Numbered from the stretch's first letter, positions 25,148-34,822 are shown. The stretch is DNA of 64,000 bases from Vibrio campbellii CAIM 519 = NBRC 15631 = ATCC 25920 (GCF_002163755.1 NZ_CP015864.1:558001-622000), one strand, 5' to 3'. Notes: generated from the letters alone by a model not told the origin. A program made the numbers and translations.

Positions 25148-25158
25148 GGAGGATTCCT

Positions 25159-25527
25159 ATGTACACAAATGAACTGTTAGATGCCTACAAAAAGGCGAAG
25201 AACTATATCCAAGATAAGCAAGTTGCCCATGATTTAGGTTTAAGTCGTCAAAAGATTAGTGCGATAAGAAACGGGCAAAGGTATCTCTCGGAAAATGAAG
25301 CACTTTTTCTGGCAAAAGAGATTGGAGCAGATACAGAATCTGTCCTTGTTTATCTAGCAGCTGATAAAGCGAAAACGTTCGAAGCTCAACAAGCTTGGGC
25401 GAACATTGCAAAAAAGTTTAACGGGCTTGGATTACCAAGTATTTCAATGGCTTGTGCGGGATTTGCCGTAGCGTTTTCAAGCCCAGTGGAATCACTACAA
25501 CAGTTCGCATTATGTATATTATGTTAA
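25159..25527 (+). CDS. Inovirus repressor-like regulator (HTH, DUF3693 type)
   Basis: 122 residues, the same length as the matching f237 protein. N-terminal helix-turn-helix: QVAHDLGLSRQKISAIRNGQ (about 20-39). The C-terminal part includes a hydrophobic stretch (ISMACAGFAVAFSS). It is the only phage gene on the plus strand and faces the repeated operator. Its last codons lie within the right dif-like site, so the phage attachment site is part of this gene. Confidence 0.78.
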   Translation: MYTNELLDAYKKAKNYIQDKQVAHDLGLSRQKISAIRNGQRYLSENEALFLAKEIGADTESVLVYLAADKAKTFEAQQAWANIAKKFNGLGLPSISMACAGFAVAFSSPVESLQQFALCILC

Positions 25528-25529
25528 AT
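25502..25529 (+). other. dif-like Xer site, right boundary of the accessory block (attR candidate)
   Basis: AGTTCGCATTA (25502-25512) matches the dif XerC arm at 10/11. The 6-base centre is TGTATA, and TTATGTTAAAT (25519-25529) is a perfect XerD arm. The chromosome-side arm is perfect and the element-side arm has one change, the mirror of the site at 10637. Confidence 0.85.
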
Positions 25530-25829
25530 ATCATATCAACGTACACCAAATCTTCTCTGGATTGGTCTCCTATCCCTCTCAGATTTTAAAATACGGCGCT
25601 TTGGATAGCGTCATTAAACATAACCGTTATTTACCATAAAATAGCTAATATGGATCTATCAATCTACGATTGCTTGCTCTGCTATTAGCTGGGGTTCTTT
25701 CAATAGCTGTTTTGTGTGTCGTGCTTTGCAGATGTTTATCTGGGTTAAGTTCTACAAACTTGTCCAAACTGCAGATAAAAAAAAGAGCGTCATAGTCGAC
25801 GCTCTTGAAAATCTTTTGCTCAGTTTGAA
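25530..25829. other. Gene-free 300 bases between attR and SUI1, with terminator
   Basis: No gene seen. A minus-strand terminator for the SUI1 operon lies at 25777-25805 (AGAGCGTC with GACGCTCT, T-run on the minus strand). Near 25615 there is ATTAAACATAA, which resembles half of an inverted dif arm, but no partner arm follows. Confidence 0.6.
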
Positions 25830-26141
25830 TTAACCACCGGCTAATTTTACCGTCATACCTTTCTTTTCAAGATGTGCTTTGATCTTGTCACGAGCATCAC
25901 CTTGGATTTCGATGTTGCCATCTTTTACAGAGCCACCACAGCCGCAAACTTTCTTAAGTTCAGCTGCTAGTAATTTCAGTGGCGCGTCATCCAAATCCAA
26001 ACCCGTCACGATGCAAACACCTTTGCCTTTACGGCCTTTGGTTTGTCGTTGAATACGAACAATGCCGTCGCCTTTAGGACGTTCGACTTTTTCTTCTTCT
26101 GGTTTGATGCGACCAGTCTCTGTTGAATATACGAGTGTCAT
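25830..26141 (-). CDS. yciH: SUI1/YciH-family translation factor
   Basis: 103 residues from the ATG at 26141 (E. coli YciH 108). MTLVYSTETGRI, then the eIF1/SUI1 core GIVRIQRQTKGRKGKGVCIV and KKVCGCGGSVKDGNIEIQGD. Such proteins help choose or check start codons at the ribosome. It follows the upstream gene's stop by 4 bases, so the two are cotranscribed. Confidence 0.92.
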   Translation of the reverse strand: MTLVYSTETGRIKPEEEKVERPKGDGIVRIQRQTKGRKGKGVCIVTGLDLDDAPLKLLAAELKKVCGCGGSVKDGNIEIQGDARDKIKAHLEKKGMTVKLAGG

Positions 26142-26145
26142 ATTC

Positions 26146-26529
26146 TTATTTCTTTTGTTGTTGTGCTTGTAGCGCTTTTTGTTTTGCAACCAAATACGCT
26201 TCGATATGGCGTTGAATGGCAGGTTTGGCACCTTTTATCAACTTGCCGTTGAACATACAGTACCAAGAATTTGCCAATCCTGTATCGTTCTTTATCGTGT
26301 AGCCGTTAAATACTTCAGATGTTGGACTGCTGGTGCTTTGCGCTCTCTGACCAAGAGTCGCAAACTCTTTAGGGTCAATGATAGATGCCGTGTCACACCA
26401 CCAATCTATGCTCTTTTTTACCGCCGTTAAACTGCCTTGTAGAACGTGGTTCTTGATCTTGACCTTCCAAACGGCACCGTCAGGTCCGCCTGATTGCAGG
26501 TTAAAACCTCTATAATTTGAAATTGCCAT
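26146..26529 (-). CDS. DUF3319-like Vibrio protein
   Basis: 127 residues, cytoplasmic. Two imperfect repeats: ISNYRGFNLQSGG ... WKVKIKNHVLQGSLTAVKKS and FNGYTIKNDTG ... YCMFNGKLIKGAKPAIQRH. Each ends in a basic helix. It resembles the Vibrio DUF3319 family. Unknown function. Cotranscribed with the SUI1 gene. Confidence 0.65.
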   Translation of the reverse strand: MAISNYRGFNLQSGGPDGAVWKVKIKNHVLQGSLTAVKKSIDWWCDTASIIDPKEFATLGQRAQSTSSPTSEVFNGYTIKNDTGLANSWYCMFNGKLIKGAKPAIQRHIEAYLVAKQKALQAQQQKK

Positions 26530-26657
26530 ACCACTGAGCCATCTATTTAGTGCTTTGATACAATCATAAATGCAACCGAGTAATAGTCAAAGTTTAGTAC
26601 TGTGCCATTACTCAGTTATGCTTAGGTTTACCACAAAATGAACGACGGTAACGTTAG

Positions 26658-27647
26658 TTAGATTGCAGTATTAATACAATCTGCTAAGAACTCATGGAAC
26701 TTGTGACCGTTGTTTTGTAGCATTTTCGGGAACATCGAGATTGGCGTCATTCCTGGGAAGGTGTTGACTTCGTTAAGGTAAATCTCACCATCTTCTGTTA
26801 GGAAGAAGTCGATGCGCGATAAATGACGTAAATTCATTTGCTTAAAGACGGTTTCCGAAGCAACTCGAATCGCTTCCACCTGCTCTTCTGTCAGGTTTTT
26901 CGCTTCTACTTCAGTCAGTGAATGACTAGACGTGCTGTACTTCTCATCGTAAGAATAGAAGGCACCATCAGGCGCTATCACTTCACCAGGCTTAGTAATG
27001 TGTAACTCGCCGTTCATCTCATAAGCGGCAACTTCCAGTTCACGAGGTTTGACTGACTTTTCTACCAAGACTTGCTCTGAGTAACCAAATGCATCGTTCA
27101 CAGCTTGGGACACAGATTGCTTATCGGTGACACTGTAACAACCTACAGAAGAACCTTGACGTGCAGCTTTGACAAACACTTTTCCCCATTTATCAAACGC
27201 TTGTAACGCTTGTTCATGAGCTTGCTCATCGTTACGTGTTAAGAATAAGTATGGAGTGTTCGGAATGCCAATCGCATCGTACCAAAGCTTAGATGTGATT
27301 TTGTTGAAGCTGTTGCTGCTTGCTTCAGGGCCACAGCCTAGGTAAGGAATGCCCGCGATTTCAAACATAGATTGAATGTCACCGGTTTCGCCAGGGAAAC
27401 CATGAATACAAGGGACAATGAAATCAACGTCTAGGCTTAGGTTGTCTGAACACAGCTTTTTCCGGTTAAGGTCTAAATAAACCAATTCACCTTGGTTTGT
27501 TACCCAACCTTCATTTTTGATTTCTACGCGTGTAACGCTTACGTTTTCAATCAGATTCAGCTGTTGCTCTACAAAGTTTGCAGAAAGTAGTGAAATCTCG
27601 TGCTCTGAAGAGCCGCCACCGCATAGTAAAAGAATATTTTTAATCAT
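26658..27647 (-). CDS. ddl: D-alanine--D-alanine ligase
   Basis: Joins two D-alanines with ATP for peptidoglycan precursor synthesis in the cytoplasm. 329 residues. N-terminal GGGSSEHEISLLSA, ATP-grasp core with VKAARQGSSVGCY, and metal-binding end FFLTEDGEIYLNEVNTFPGM. Full length for the family. Stands alone on the minus strand. Confidence 0.95.
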   Translation of the reverse strand: MIKNILLLCGGGSSEHEISLLSANFVEQQLNLIENVSVTRVEIKNEGWVTNQGELVYLDLNRKKLCSDNLSLDVDFIVPCIHGFPGETGDIQSMFEIAGIPYLGCGPEASSNSFNKITSKLWYDAIGIPNTPYLFLTRNDEQAHEQALQAFDKWGKVFVKAARQGSSVGCYSVTDKQSVSQAVNDAFGYSEQVLVEKSVKPRELEVAAYEMNGELHITKPGEVIAPDGAFYSYDEKYSTSSHSLTEVEAKNLTEEQVEAIRVASETVFKQMNLRHLSRIDFFLTEDGEIYLNEVNTFPGMTPISMFPKMLQNNGHKFHEFLADCINTAI

Positions 27648-27761
27648 GAATCAATCTTTCCGTGATCTCCAAAAGATACTATTCAGTATGATAAACCTTT
27701 GAGTAGTAACGTACAGTAATTTTACTGTGAGGAATGCTGTTCGAATAGGATTTGACCAAAG

Positions 27762-27786
27762 AAAAAAGGGAGCAAAACGCTCCCTT
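27762..27786 (-). terminator. Terminator of the SPOR lipoprotein gene
   Basis: AAGGGAGC (27766-27773) pairs with GCTCCCTT (27779-27786), followed by T6 on the minus strand. Confidence 0.85.
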
Positions 27787-27797
27787 CTCTTGTTCTA

Positions 27798-28367
27798 TTA
27801 ATTTAGTTTGTTAAGCGTTGGATAAGCCGAGTTCTTAATGGCATCAATGCTTTTCACAAATGGCTTAAGCTGTTGGAAATGCGTTGGCAATGTCGAGATT
27901 GCTTGCTTTGCTTCTGCACTTGTTGCGTAGTCACCGTAAAGTACTGAGAACCACTTAGTTCCATTTACAACTTTGTAGTTTTCCCAAATTGGCTGGCTGT
28001 TTTGTGGTAGCTGACGCGCAAACTGATCGACTTTTGCTTGGCTGCCTACGGCAACAACTTGGATGGTGTAACCAAAGCGTTGGATGCCCGCTTGCTTCTT
28101 GCTAGGCGGAATGATCTTAACTGGTTTCGCCTGATCTTTAGGTGTTAACTTAACGACCTTTTTCTCTTCAGGCTTCGCAGTCATTTTTACGACTGTTGGT
28201 TCTACGTCTTTCTCTACCACTGCGTTCTCAGACGACATAATTGGCTTTGAAATAGACTGAGATTGGTAGTCTTCTCGGTAGCTTTCTGACGTTACGTCAG
28301 TGATGTAAGATTCCGATGCACAAGCAGAAAGCAGTACTGACAAGCCGATGATTGCGATTTTTTTCAT
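27798..28367 (-). CDS. SPOR-domain lipoprotein
   Basis: 189 residues. Lipoprotein signal with LSAC lipobox (Cys16), a disordered Lys/Pro/Val linker (about 50-95), and a C-terminal SPOR domain (RFGYTIQVVAVGSQ ... WFSVLYGDYATSAEAKQAI) that binds denuded glycan at division sites. Residue Ser follows Cys16, so outer-membrane sorting is likely. Single-gene transcript. Confidence 0.85.
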   Translation of the reverse strand: MKKIAIIGLSVLLSACASESYITDVTSESYREDYQSQSISKPIMSSENAVVEKDVEPTVVKMTAKPEEKKVVKLTPKDQAKPVKIIPPSKKQAGIQRFGYTIQVVAVGSQAKVDQFARQLPQNSQPIWENYKVVNGTKWFSVLYGDYATSAEAKQAISTLPTHFQQLKPFVKSIDAIKNSAYPTLNKLN

Positions 28368-28597
28368 GAAGTAACAAACGCTCTGGATAAATATTACGAT
28401 AAATCATGCCGATAGCAGGCTATTTTATCAAGCACCAAACACAATAAACTGTGATTTTGGTGTGATGAGCGACACAAACTCTGTACGCATGGTTTAGTTT
28501 TGCACCAATGTCTGGCTTGTTCATATTTAAAGAGAAGCTTATTCGTTTATGATTGTATGAGGAATGACCGACCGTTCTCGATGGCAAAGGAGTCCCA

Positions 28598-31231
28598 ATG
28601 AATAAGCTACAAAAACTCTTCAAACCGAATTCTGTTGCTGTGATTGGTGCATCTCAAAAAGCGCTGCGCGCAGGCCAAATTGTAATGCGCAATTTGCTTC
28701 AAAGTGGTTTTGGCGGGGCCATCATGCCGGTGACACCAAAATACAATTCGGTGTCTGGTGTTATTGCTTATCCAAACATTGCTTCCCTGCCCTATACCCC
28801 TGATATCGCCATCCTCTGTACTAATGTGGCACGCAATAAGAAGTTACTGAAAGAACTGGATGAGCGAGGGACAGAATTCGCGATTGTTATTTCTGACGAT
28901 GCCGAAAATATCGATGTTGCTGACTTAAACATCCGAGTTATTGGGCCAAATAGTCTTGGCGTTATTCTCCCTTGGCATAACTTCAATTGCTCGTTTTCTC
29001 CTGTTGCTGCGTTACCCGGCAAGATTGCTTTTATCTCTCAATCCGCAGCCGTTTGCACAACGGTATTAGATTGGGCGAATGACAAGAATATCGGTTTCTC
29101 CTCTTTTATTTCTATTGGCCAAGGACAAGATGTTGATTTTGCAGAATTGCTCGATTACTTAAGTATGGATGCAAAAACAGAGGCCATTCTTCTTTACGTG
29201 GATACGATTAAAGATGCGCGCCGCTTCATGTCTGCTGCTCGTGCAGCCTCTCGTAACCGACGCATTTTGGTTTTGAAAGCCGGTAAATCGACTCAGGCTA
29301 GAACTCTGGGTGATCAAGACGTTGATTCGTTGGATGTGATTTATGACTCGGCGATTCGTAGAACCGGTATGCTACGCGTAGGTAACACTCACGAATTGTT
29401 TGCCGCTGTAGAAACTCTGACCCACTCTGTTCCACTTCGTGGTGAACGTCTTGCGATCATTACTAACGGTGGCGGACCTGCTGTTATGGCAGTAGATACG
29501 TTGCTAGAACGCGGCGGTAAGCTTGCTTCACTTGATGAGGTATCTGCCGATCAGTTAAGCAAGGTATTACCAGCCAATTGGCGTGGTGTGAACCCTATCG
29601 ACCTTGCCGGCGATGCGACGAAAAAGCGCTATGTCGATACGATAAACACGCTCATGAATAACGACTGTGCCGATGCGATTTTGATCATGCACAGCCCTTC
29701 TGCTGTGTCTGACTCTTTGGAAACCGCCCACGCGGTAATTGAAGCTATTCAAGCCCATCCGAGACACAAACACTTTAATATTCTGACTAATTGGTCTGGC
29801 GAACAAACCTCTCGGGAAGCTCGTCTTGCTTTAACTCAAGCTGGCATACCTACTTACCGAACGCCAGAAAGTGCCGTTGTCGCTTACATGCACTTAGTCG
29901 AATACAGGCGTAACCAAAAACAACTGATGGAAACACCAACGACGGCGGAACCATTACACTCTGGTAGTGTAAATTCTGCGCGCGAGTGGGCCCGCGAACA
30001 ATTACTGGATAAAAACACAGTAACACTAGACACCCACCAATCCAGTCCACTATTTGAGCAGTTTGGTTTTCATATTCTCCCTACTTGGATCGCTTCGGAA
30101 GTCACAGAAGCCGTACATATGGCAGAGAACATCGGCTATCCGGTGGCAGTAAAACTTCGCTCTCCTGACATTCCTCATAAATCGGATGTACACGGTGTCG
30201 CACTTAACCTACGTAACAGCCAAGAAGTCTCGAGTGCCGCACAAGCGATTTTAGACACCGCGAAGCTCAGTTACCCTGCCGCGAATCTTCAAGGCCTTTT
30301 GGTACAAGGGATGGCGAAGCTTGGTAGCGCCGAAGAGTTGCGCGTCAGTATCGCGGTGGACAAGGTGTTCGGGCCGGTGATCTTACTTGGGCAAGGTGGT
30401 TCAGATTGGAATATCACGCAAGATGCGGTTGCAGCCCTGCCTCCGCTCAATATGAACCTGGCGCGCTACTTAATTGTTATTGCACTGAAATCAGGTAAGG
30501 TTCGATTACAGAAACATAAAGATGCGCTAGACATCACCGAACTGTCTAAGTTCTTAGTTCGTATCTCTCAAATGGCGGTTGAGTTGCCAGAAATAGAGAG
30601 ACTGGATATACATCCAGTGCTTGTATCTGGTAGTGACTTAACCATTATTGATGCCGACGTAACATTGAAGCAATACAAAGGTGATGCGCAAGAACGGTTA
30701 GCGATTCGTCCTTTCCCTGCCGAATTTGTTGAAACCGTCACATTGAGAGATGGCCAACCTATTCTGCTTCGTCCTATTTTGCCGGAAGATGAACCTATCC
30801 ACGCAGAGTTCATCAATAGTGTCTCTAAAGAAGATCTGTACAACCGATTCTTTTCTGACGTTGGCGAGTTCAACCATGAAGCGCTCGCGAATCTCACTCA
30901 AATCGATTACGACCGAGAAATGGCGTTTGTTGCAGTGGCGTTTGATGAGAACGGTCCTTCCATCATCGGTGTAGCGCGCGCGCTGATTACTCCGGACAAC
31001 AGCGATGCAGAGTTTGCCATTTTGGTGCGTTCAGATTTAAAAGGAAAAGGTTTAGGCAAAGTGTTGATGCAAAAGATCATTACTTACTGCCAAGCGAAAG
31101 GCACAAAGCAGATGTCTGGTATGACAATGCCAACCAACCGAGGTATGTTGTCACTCGCGCAAAGTTTGGGTTTTGAATTGGATGTACAGTTCGCTGATGG
31201 TACTGCCGATATGATTCTTCCTCTCAACTAA
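28598..31231 (+). CDS. patZ: PatZ/YfiQ-type protein lysine acetyltransferase
   Basis: 877 residues (E. coli PatZ 886). Order: CoA-binding Rossmann domain (FKPNSVAVIGASQKALRAG), succinyl-CoA-ligase-like domain, ATP-grasp domain (about 480-690; PVAVKLRSPDIPHKSD), C-terminal GNAT acetyltransferase (about 715-877; LVRSDLKGKGLGKVLM is the acetyl-CoA loop). Family members acetylate lysines of metabolic enzymes such as acetyl-CoA synthetase. AAAGGAG precedes the ATG. Ends in a shared terminator. Confidence 0.93.
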   Translation: MNKLQKLFKPNSVAVIGASQKALRAGQIVMRNLLQSGFGGAIMPVTPKYNSVSGVIAYPNIASLPYTPDIAILCTNVARNKKLLKELDERGTEFAIVISDDAENIDVADLNIRVIGPNSLGVILPWHNFNCSFSPVAALPGKIAFISQSAAVCTTVLDWANDKNIGFSSFISIGQGQDVDFAELLDYLSMDAKTEAILLYVDTIKDARRFMSAARAASRNRRILVLKAGKSTQARTLGDQDVDSLDVIYDSAIRRTGMLRVGNTHELFAAVETLTHSVPLRGERLAIITNGGGPAVMAVDTLLERGGKLASLDEVSADQLSKVLPANWRGVNPIDLAGDATKKRYVDTINTLMNNDCADAILIMHSPSAVSDSLETAHAVIEAIQAHPRHKHFNILTNWSGEQTSREARLALTQAGIPTYRTPESAVVAYMHLVEYRRNQKQLMETPTTAEPLHSGSVNSAREWAREQLLDKNTVTLDTHQSSPLFEQFGFHILPTWIASEVTEAVHMAENIGYPVAVKLRSPDIPHKSDVHGVALNLRNSQEVSSAAQAILDTAKLSYPAANLQGLLVQGMAKLGSAEELRVSIAVDKVFGPVILLGQGGSDWNITQDAVAALPPLNMNLARYLIVIALKSGKVRLQKHKDALDITELSKFLVRISQMAVELPEIERLDIHPVLVSGSDLTIIDADVTLKQYKGDAQERLAIRPFPAEFVETVTLRDGQPILLRPILPEDEPIHAEFINSVSKEDLYNRFFSDVGEFNHEALANLTQIDYDREMAFVAVAFDENGPSIIGVARALITPDNSDAEFAILVRSDLKGKGLGKVLMQKIITYCQAKGTKQMSGMTMPTNRGMLSLAQSLGFELDVQFADGTADMILPLN

Positions 31232-31278
31232 TTGAGTCCTATCAAGAGAAAGATCGGCATAACTGATTAAAAATAAAT

Positions 31279-31304
31279 AAAGGGACGCTTAATCGCGTCC
31301 CTTT
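31279..31304. terminator. Shared bidirectional terminator
   Basis: AAAGGGACGC (31279-31288) pairs with GCGTCCCTTT (31295-31304) between patZ and the convergent LysR gene. Confidence 0.85.
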
Positions 31305-31355
31305 GTTGAACGAACTTTACTGTTTGCCTTGCAAAACTAAAATAAAGTTACAGCA

Positions 31356-32243
31356 TCACTTTAATTTCCAATTCTTCTTTAAGTATTGAACGCACCATGA
31401 TTTCGCTTCACCCATCGCGTTTCTGCGCCACGCAAGAATAATGTCGACCGGCTGATCTTCCGTACCTTCGATTCGCTTTAAGGCGCCACTTTCAATCAAA
31501 GGCTGAGCAATTTGGCTTGGGAGAGTGCCTATCCCCAATCCGGAAGTCAGTGCTTCCACTTTCGCGGGAAAGTTCGTGACGGTGAGCCTTGGCTGTTTCT
31601 GCATAACATTAATCGACATTGCCGGCTGTTCTCTTGCCGTATCCGCGATCGCAATCACTCGGTATTTCGCCCTCGCAGCATCATCGAAGTCACCACTCCG
31701 TTTATGTACATAGTGATCGGATGCAGCCACCCATACCATGCTCATTTTACCGATATTTTCTGCTTTTACGTCCTGAGGTAAAGTGTCTAGCGGAGGACAA
31801 ACGAGCAGATCTGCACGGCCTGTATTGAGTGACTCCCATCCCCCCGCGAGAATCTCTTCTTGTAGTCTTACCCGCGTACTACTTACGTTGGCTAGCGCGT
31901 CGACCATTGAGAAAAAGTTTGAAATCGGAATAATGCCATCAAACGCGACCGTAATATCGAGCTCCCACCCATTAGCGAGCAAGGTGGCGTCATTAACGAG
32001 CTTTTCGCTTGCTTGTAGAATCGCCCTGCCACGTTCAAGTATCAATTTTCCCGCCTCAGTGAAATGTGCTTTGTGGCCTGAACGGTCAAAAATGTTGATA
32101 TCAAGGTCTTGTTCAAGCTTTTGTATTTGATAACTGAGTGACGAAGGCGCGCGATCTAACTCGTTCGCGGCAGCAGCAAAACTGCCCCTTCTATCTATTG
32201 CATCCAATATATGCAGAGCTTCTAATGTAATAGGACTTTGCAC
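31356..32243 (-). CDS. LysR-family transcriptional regulator
   Basis: 295 residues. N-terminal winged helix (ALHILDAIDRRGSFAAAANEL then RAPSSLSYQIQKLEQDL) and C-terminal substrate-binding domain (about 90-290). It is divergent from the heme receptor gene across 185 bases; V. cholerae has the same LysR-hutA pair. Whether it controls hutA is unknown. Confidence 0.92.
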   Translation of the reverse strand: MQSPITLEALHILDAIDRRGSFAAAANELDRAPSSLSYQIQKLEQDLDINIFDRSGHKAHFTEAGKLILERGRAILQASEKLVNDATLLANGWELDITVAFDGIIPISNFFSMVDALANVSSTRVRLQEEILAGGWESLNTGRADLLVCPPLDTLPQDVKAENIGKMSMVWVAASDHYVHKRSGDFDDAARAKYRVIAIADTAREQPAMSINVMQKQPRLTVTNFPAKVEALTSGLGIGTLPSQIAQPLIESGALKRIEGTEDQPVDIILAWRRNAMGEAKSWCVQYLKKNWKLK

Positions 32244-32398
32244 ACGAACTCCTTTTAGTGACTCTCATCACATTAATTAAAATAGTTACTAATTTTGTTG
32301 AACAAGTATTGGATACGTTAACACATTGAATAGACTAAATATATTAGAACGCATGATTGTAATTCAAGCAGAATTAGCAAATATAATAACAATGCGAA

Positions 32399-32417
32399 CA
32401 ATAGTAATTATCATTTG
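32399..32417 (+). promoter_or_regulatory. Probable Fur box upstream of hutA
   Basis: CAATAGTAATTATCATTTG resembles the Fur consensus (repeats of NATWAT), 60 bases before the receptor start, fitting iron-repressed heme uptake. Match by eye only. Confidence 0.5.
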
Positions 32418-32476
32418 CAGGCATTAAGATGCCATACGTTGTTATTGCCTCTTATGGATTTAAGGTATTGAAGCCA

Positions 32477-34648
32477 ATGTATAAAAAATCAATTTTGTCA
32501 GCCTCTATTCTTATCGCCCTCTCCCAAGGTGCTTACGCTGAAGATAGTTCAACATTTAATGAAGTGGTTGTATCCGCGACTCGTACCGAGCAAAACATTA
32601 ATGACGTATCAGCTTCTGTGGAATCGGTATCTTCTAAAGATATTGAGCGTTCTCTTTCGAAAGATCTGTATGATGCCGTTCAGTACACTCCTGGCGTTGA
32701 AGCTACTACTTCAGGTCGTTTCGGTATCTCTGGCTTTAACATTCGAGGAATGGAAGGCGACCGAGTTAAAATCGTTATTGATGGCGTTCAGCAAGCCACT
32801 CCATTCAATCCAGGAGGCGGTGCGGTTCAAGCTATTTATCCAAATGCTATTGAACTTGACACACTCACAAGCATTGAGATTAACAAAGGCCCATCTTCAA
32901 CCCTTTACGGTTCAGATGCAATGGGTGGCGTCGTGGTTCTAAAAACAAAAGATCCCTCAGATGTTTTGAAAACAGATGGTGATGAAAACCGCTTTGGCAT
33001 TAAATCAAGCTACTTCTCTGCTGATGAGCAATTCAAGAACACATTAACTTGGGCAATGCGCCAAGGGAACCTTGAAACACTATTAATGGGAACATACGCA
33101 AGCGGTAGTGAAGTTAAAACCTTTGGTGACGGTTCAGATATTGATGGTCCCAATAGAGGTTTGGAGAATCCTGCTGATAAAAACTTAAGTAACATTCTTG
33201 CAAAAGCCTACTACAAAGCCAGTGATGTGTTCAAACTTGGGTTTGTCTTTGAGCGCTATGACTACAGTTACGACGAAAATAATCGTTATGGTAATTACAC
33301 TCTTAACTTCGGCCCAAGTCCAGGTGTTACCTACTCTGGTTCTAAAAGCAACGATGAGATGACGCGTACACGTTATGGGGTCAACTACGAGTTAACTAAA
33401 GAAAATTTAATTTTTGACGCGATGAAATTAGATCTCAATTTTCAGACCACAGAGAGTAAAAACTCAAACTTCTCTAACGTTGCTGATCATATGGGCTACA
33501 TTGGCTATGACGGTGACCGTACGCGTCTTCGACAAGCAGAAGATAAGTCGCGTCAACTAGATGTACAGTTTGATAAAGTAATTACCACAGACAATTCCAT
33601 TCATGAGCTTACTTACGGTTTAAACTTCGTTAAAACAGATTTTAGCCTAACAAACGTCGATATTTTCCATGACAACGGTACCAGCCGCCCTGGTGCAACG
33701 ACGATTCCAGATGCAGATGTAACTGAATGGGGTGTTTTCCTTCAAAACAACGCGTTCTTACTAGAAGATACGCTTGTTCTTAATGCTGGTATTCGTTATG
33801 ACTCATTTGAAGCTGACCCTTCTTCAGATGAAGGTTTCAACACTGAGCGCAAGAAAAACAGCAACGATTCTTTGACGGGAAAACTTGGAGCAGTCTATCA
33901 CATCAATGAGAAGCTAAGCTCATTCGCTCAAATCAGCCAAGGTTTTAAAGCGCCAACTGTCGAGCAGCTTTACTACGAGTACGACACTGGTGCTGAATTC
34001 GTTCCGAACCCAAATCTAGAAGCAGAAAAGAGTTTGTCTTACGAAATTGGCTTCCGCGGACAAAATGATTTTGCTCAATTCGAACTTACGGGCTTCATCA
34101 CTGAGTATAAAGACTTTATCGATGCAGAAGATTTGCCGAGTAACGATCCGAACAAAGATCGCTTCACTATTGTGAACCGTGATGAAGTGGATATTTCGGG
34201 TGTGGAATTCAGCTCGACTCTTCTACTTGATGAAAGCTTTGATGCTCCTAAAGGTATGTACACTAAATTGTCTATTACCTACCTAGATGGTGAAGATAAA
34301 TCAACGGGTAAACCTCTAGATAGTGTCGCACCATTATCATCTGTAATCGGTTTGGGTTACGATAACGTAGAGCATCACTTCGGTGGCCTAGCTTCTCTTA
34401 AGTTAGCAGCGAAAAAAGATGACTGGTCTGACGAAGACCAAATTGACTCATCAGGTTATGGTGTAATGGATATTACCGCTTACTATATGCCAATGAAAGA
34501 CCTGACTTTATCAGCAGGGTTGTTCAACGCGTTTGACAAGAAATATTGGACATACCAAGACGTTCGCAGCCTTGATAACACCGACAACACCGATTTTTAC
34601 AGCCAGCCTGGCCGTAACTGGGGTGTATCGGTAGACTACCAGTTCTAA
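32477..34648 (+). CDS. hutA: TonB-dependent heme receptor
   Basis: Outer-membrane receptor that imports heme with TonB. 723 residues from the ATG at 32477, which begins a proper signal peptide (MYKKSILSASILIALSQGAYA); an earlier ATG at 32429 only adds an odd leader. TonB box near NEVVVSATR, plug domain (about 35-150), and 22-strand-type barrel. The heme receptor hallmarks GFKAP (FRAP box) and VPNPNLEAEKS (NPNL box) are both present. Gene context LysR-hutA matches V. cholerae. It ends with an aromatic terminal strand (VDYQF). Confidence 0.9.
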   Translation: MYKKSILSASILIALSQGAYAEDSSTFNEVVVSATRTEQNINDVSASVESVSSKDIERSLSKDLYDAVQYTPGVEATTSGRFGISGFNIRGMEGDRVKIVIDGVQQATPFNPGGGAVQAIYPNAIELDTLTSIEINKGPSSTLYGSDAMGGVVVLKTKDPSDVLKTDGDENRFGIKSSYFSADEQFKNTLTWAMRQGNLETLLMGTYASGSEVKTFGDGSDIDGPNRGLENPADKNLSNILAKAYYKASDVFKLGFVFERYDYSYDENNRYGNYTLNFGPSPGVTYSGSKSNDEMTRTRYGVNYELTKENLIFDAMKLDLNFQTTESKNSNFSNVADHMGYIGYDGDRTRLRQAEDKSRQLDVQFDKVITTDNSIHELTYGLNFVKTDFSLTNVDIFHDNGTSRPGATTIPDADVTEWGVFLQNNAFLLEDTLVLNAGIRYDSFEADPSSDEGFNTERKKNSNDSLTGKLGAVYHINEKLSSFAQISQGFKAPTVEQLYYEYDTGAEFVPNPNLEAEKSLSYEIGFRGQNDFAQFELTGFITEYKDFIDAEDLPSNDPNKDRFTIVNRDEVDISGVEFSSTLLLDESFDAPKGMYTKLSITYLDGEDKSTGKPLDSVAPLSSVIGLGYDNVEHHFGGLASLKLAAKKDDWSDEDQIDSSGYGVMDITAYYMPMKDLTLSAGLFNAFDKKYWTYQDVRSLDNTDNTDFYSQPGRNWGVSVDYQF

Positions 34649-34675
34649 TTTGATTTTTAGCGATATAGTGAAAAG

Positions 34676-34700
34676 CGCCTGAGAGTGTCAGGCGTTTTTT
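34676..34700 (+). terminator. Terminator of hutA
   Basis: CGCCTGA (34676-34682) pairs with TCAGGCG (34688-34694), then T6. Confidence 0.88.
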
Positions 34701-34791
34701 ATTTTATGTAAACTCTTAAAAGCTGTATTAACGTACTTTTTATACTTTACAGGCTTTTCTCAGAAAAACATTTCTTCCACACTACAAACAC

Positions 34792-34822
34792 AAAAAAGCC
34801 AGCATTATGCTGGCTTTTTTTC
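34792..34822. terminator. Second terminator, serves the tiny minus-strand gene
   Basis: AGCCAGCA (34797-34804) and TGCTGGCT (34808-34815) with A6 and T6 on either side, so it can act both ways. Confidence 0.85.

Noticed and set aside
25611..25640. ATTAAACATAA, possible inverted half dif site
   Set aside because: Only one arm is present and it has a mismatch; the second arm does not match at the needed spacing.
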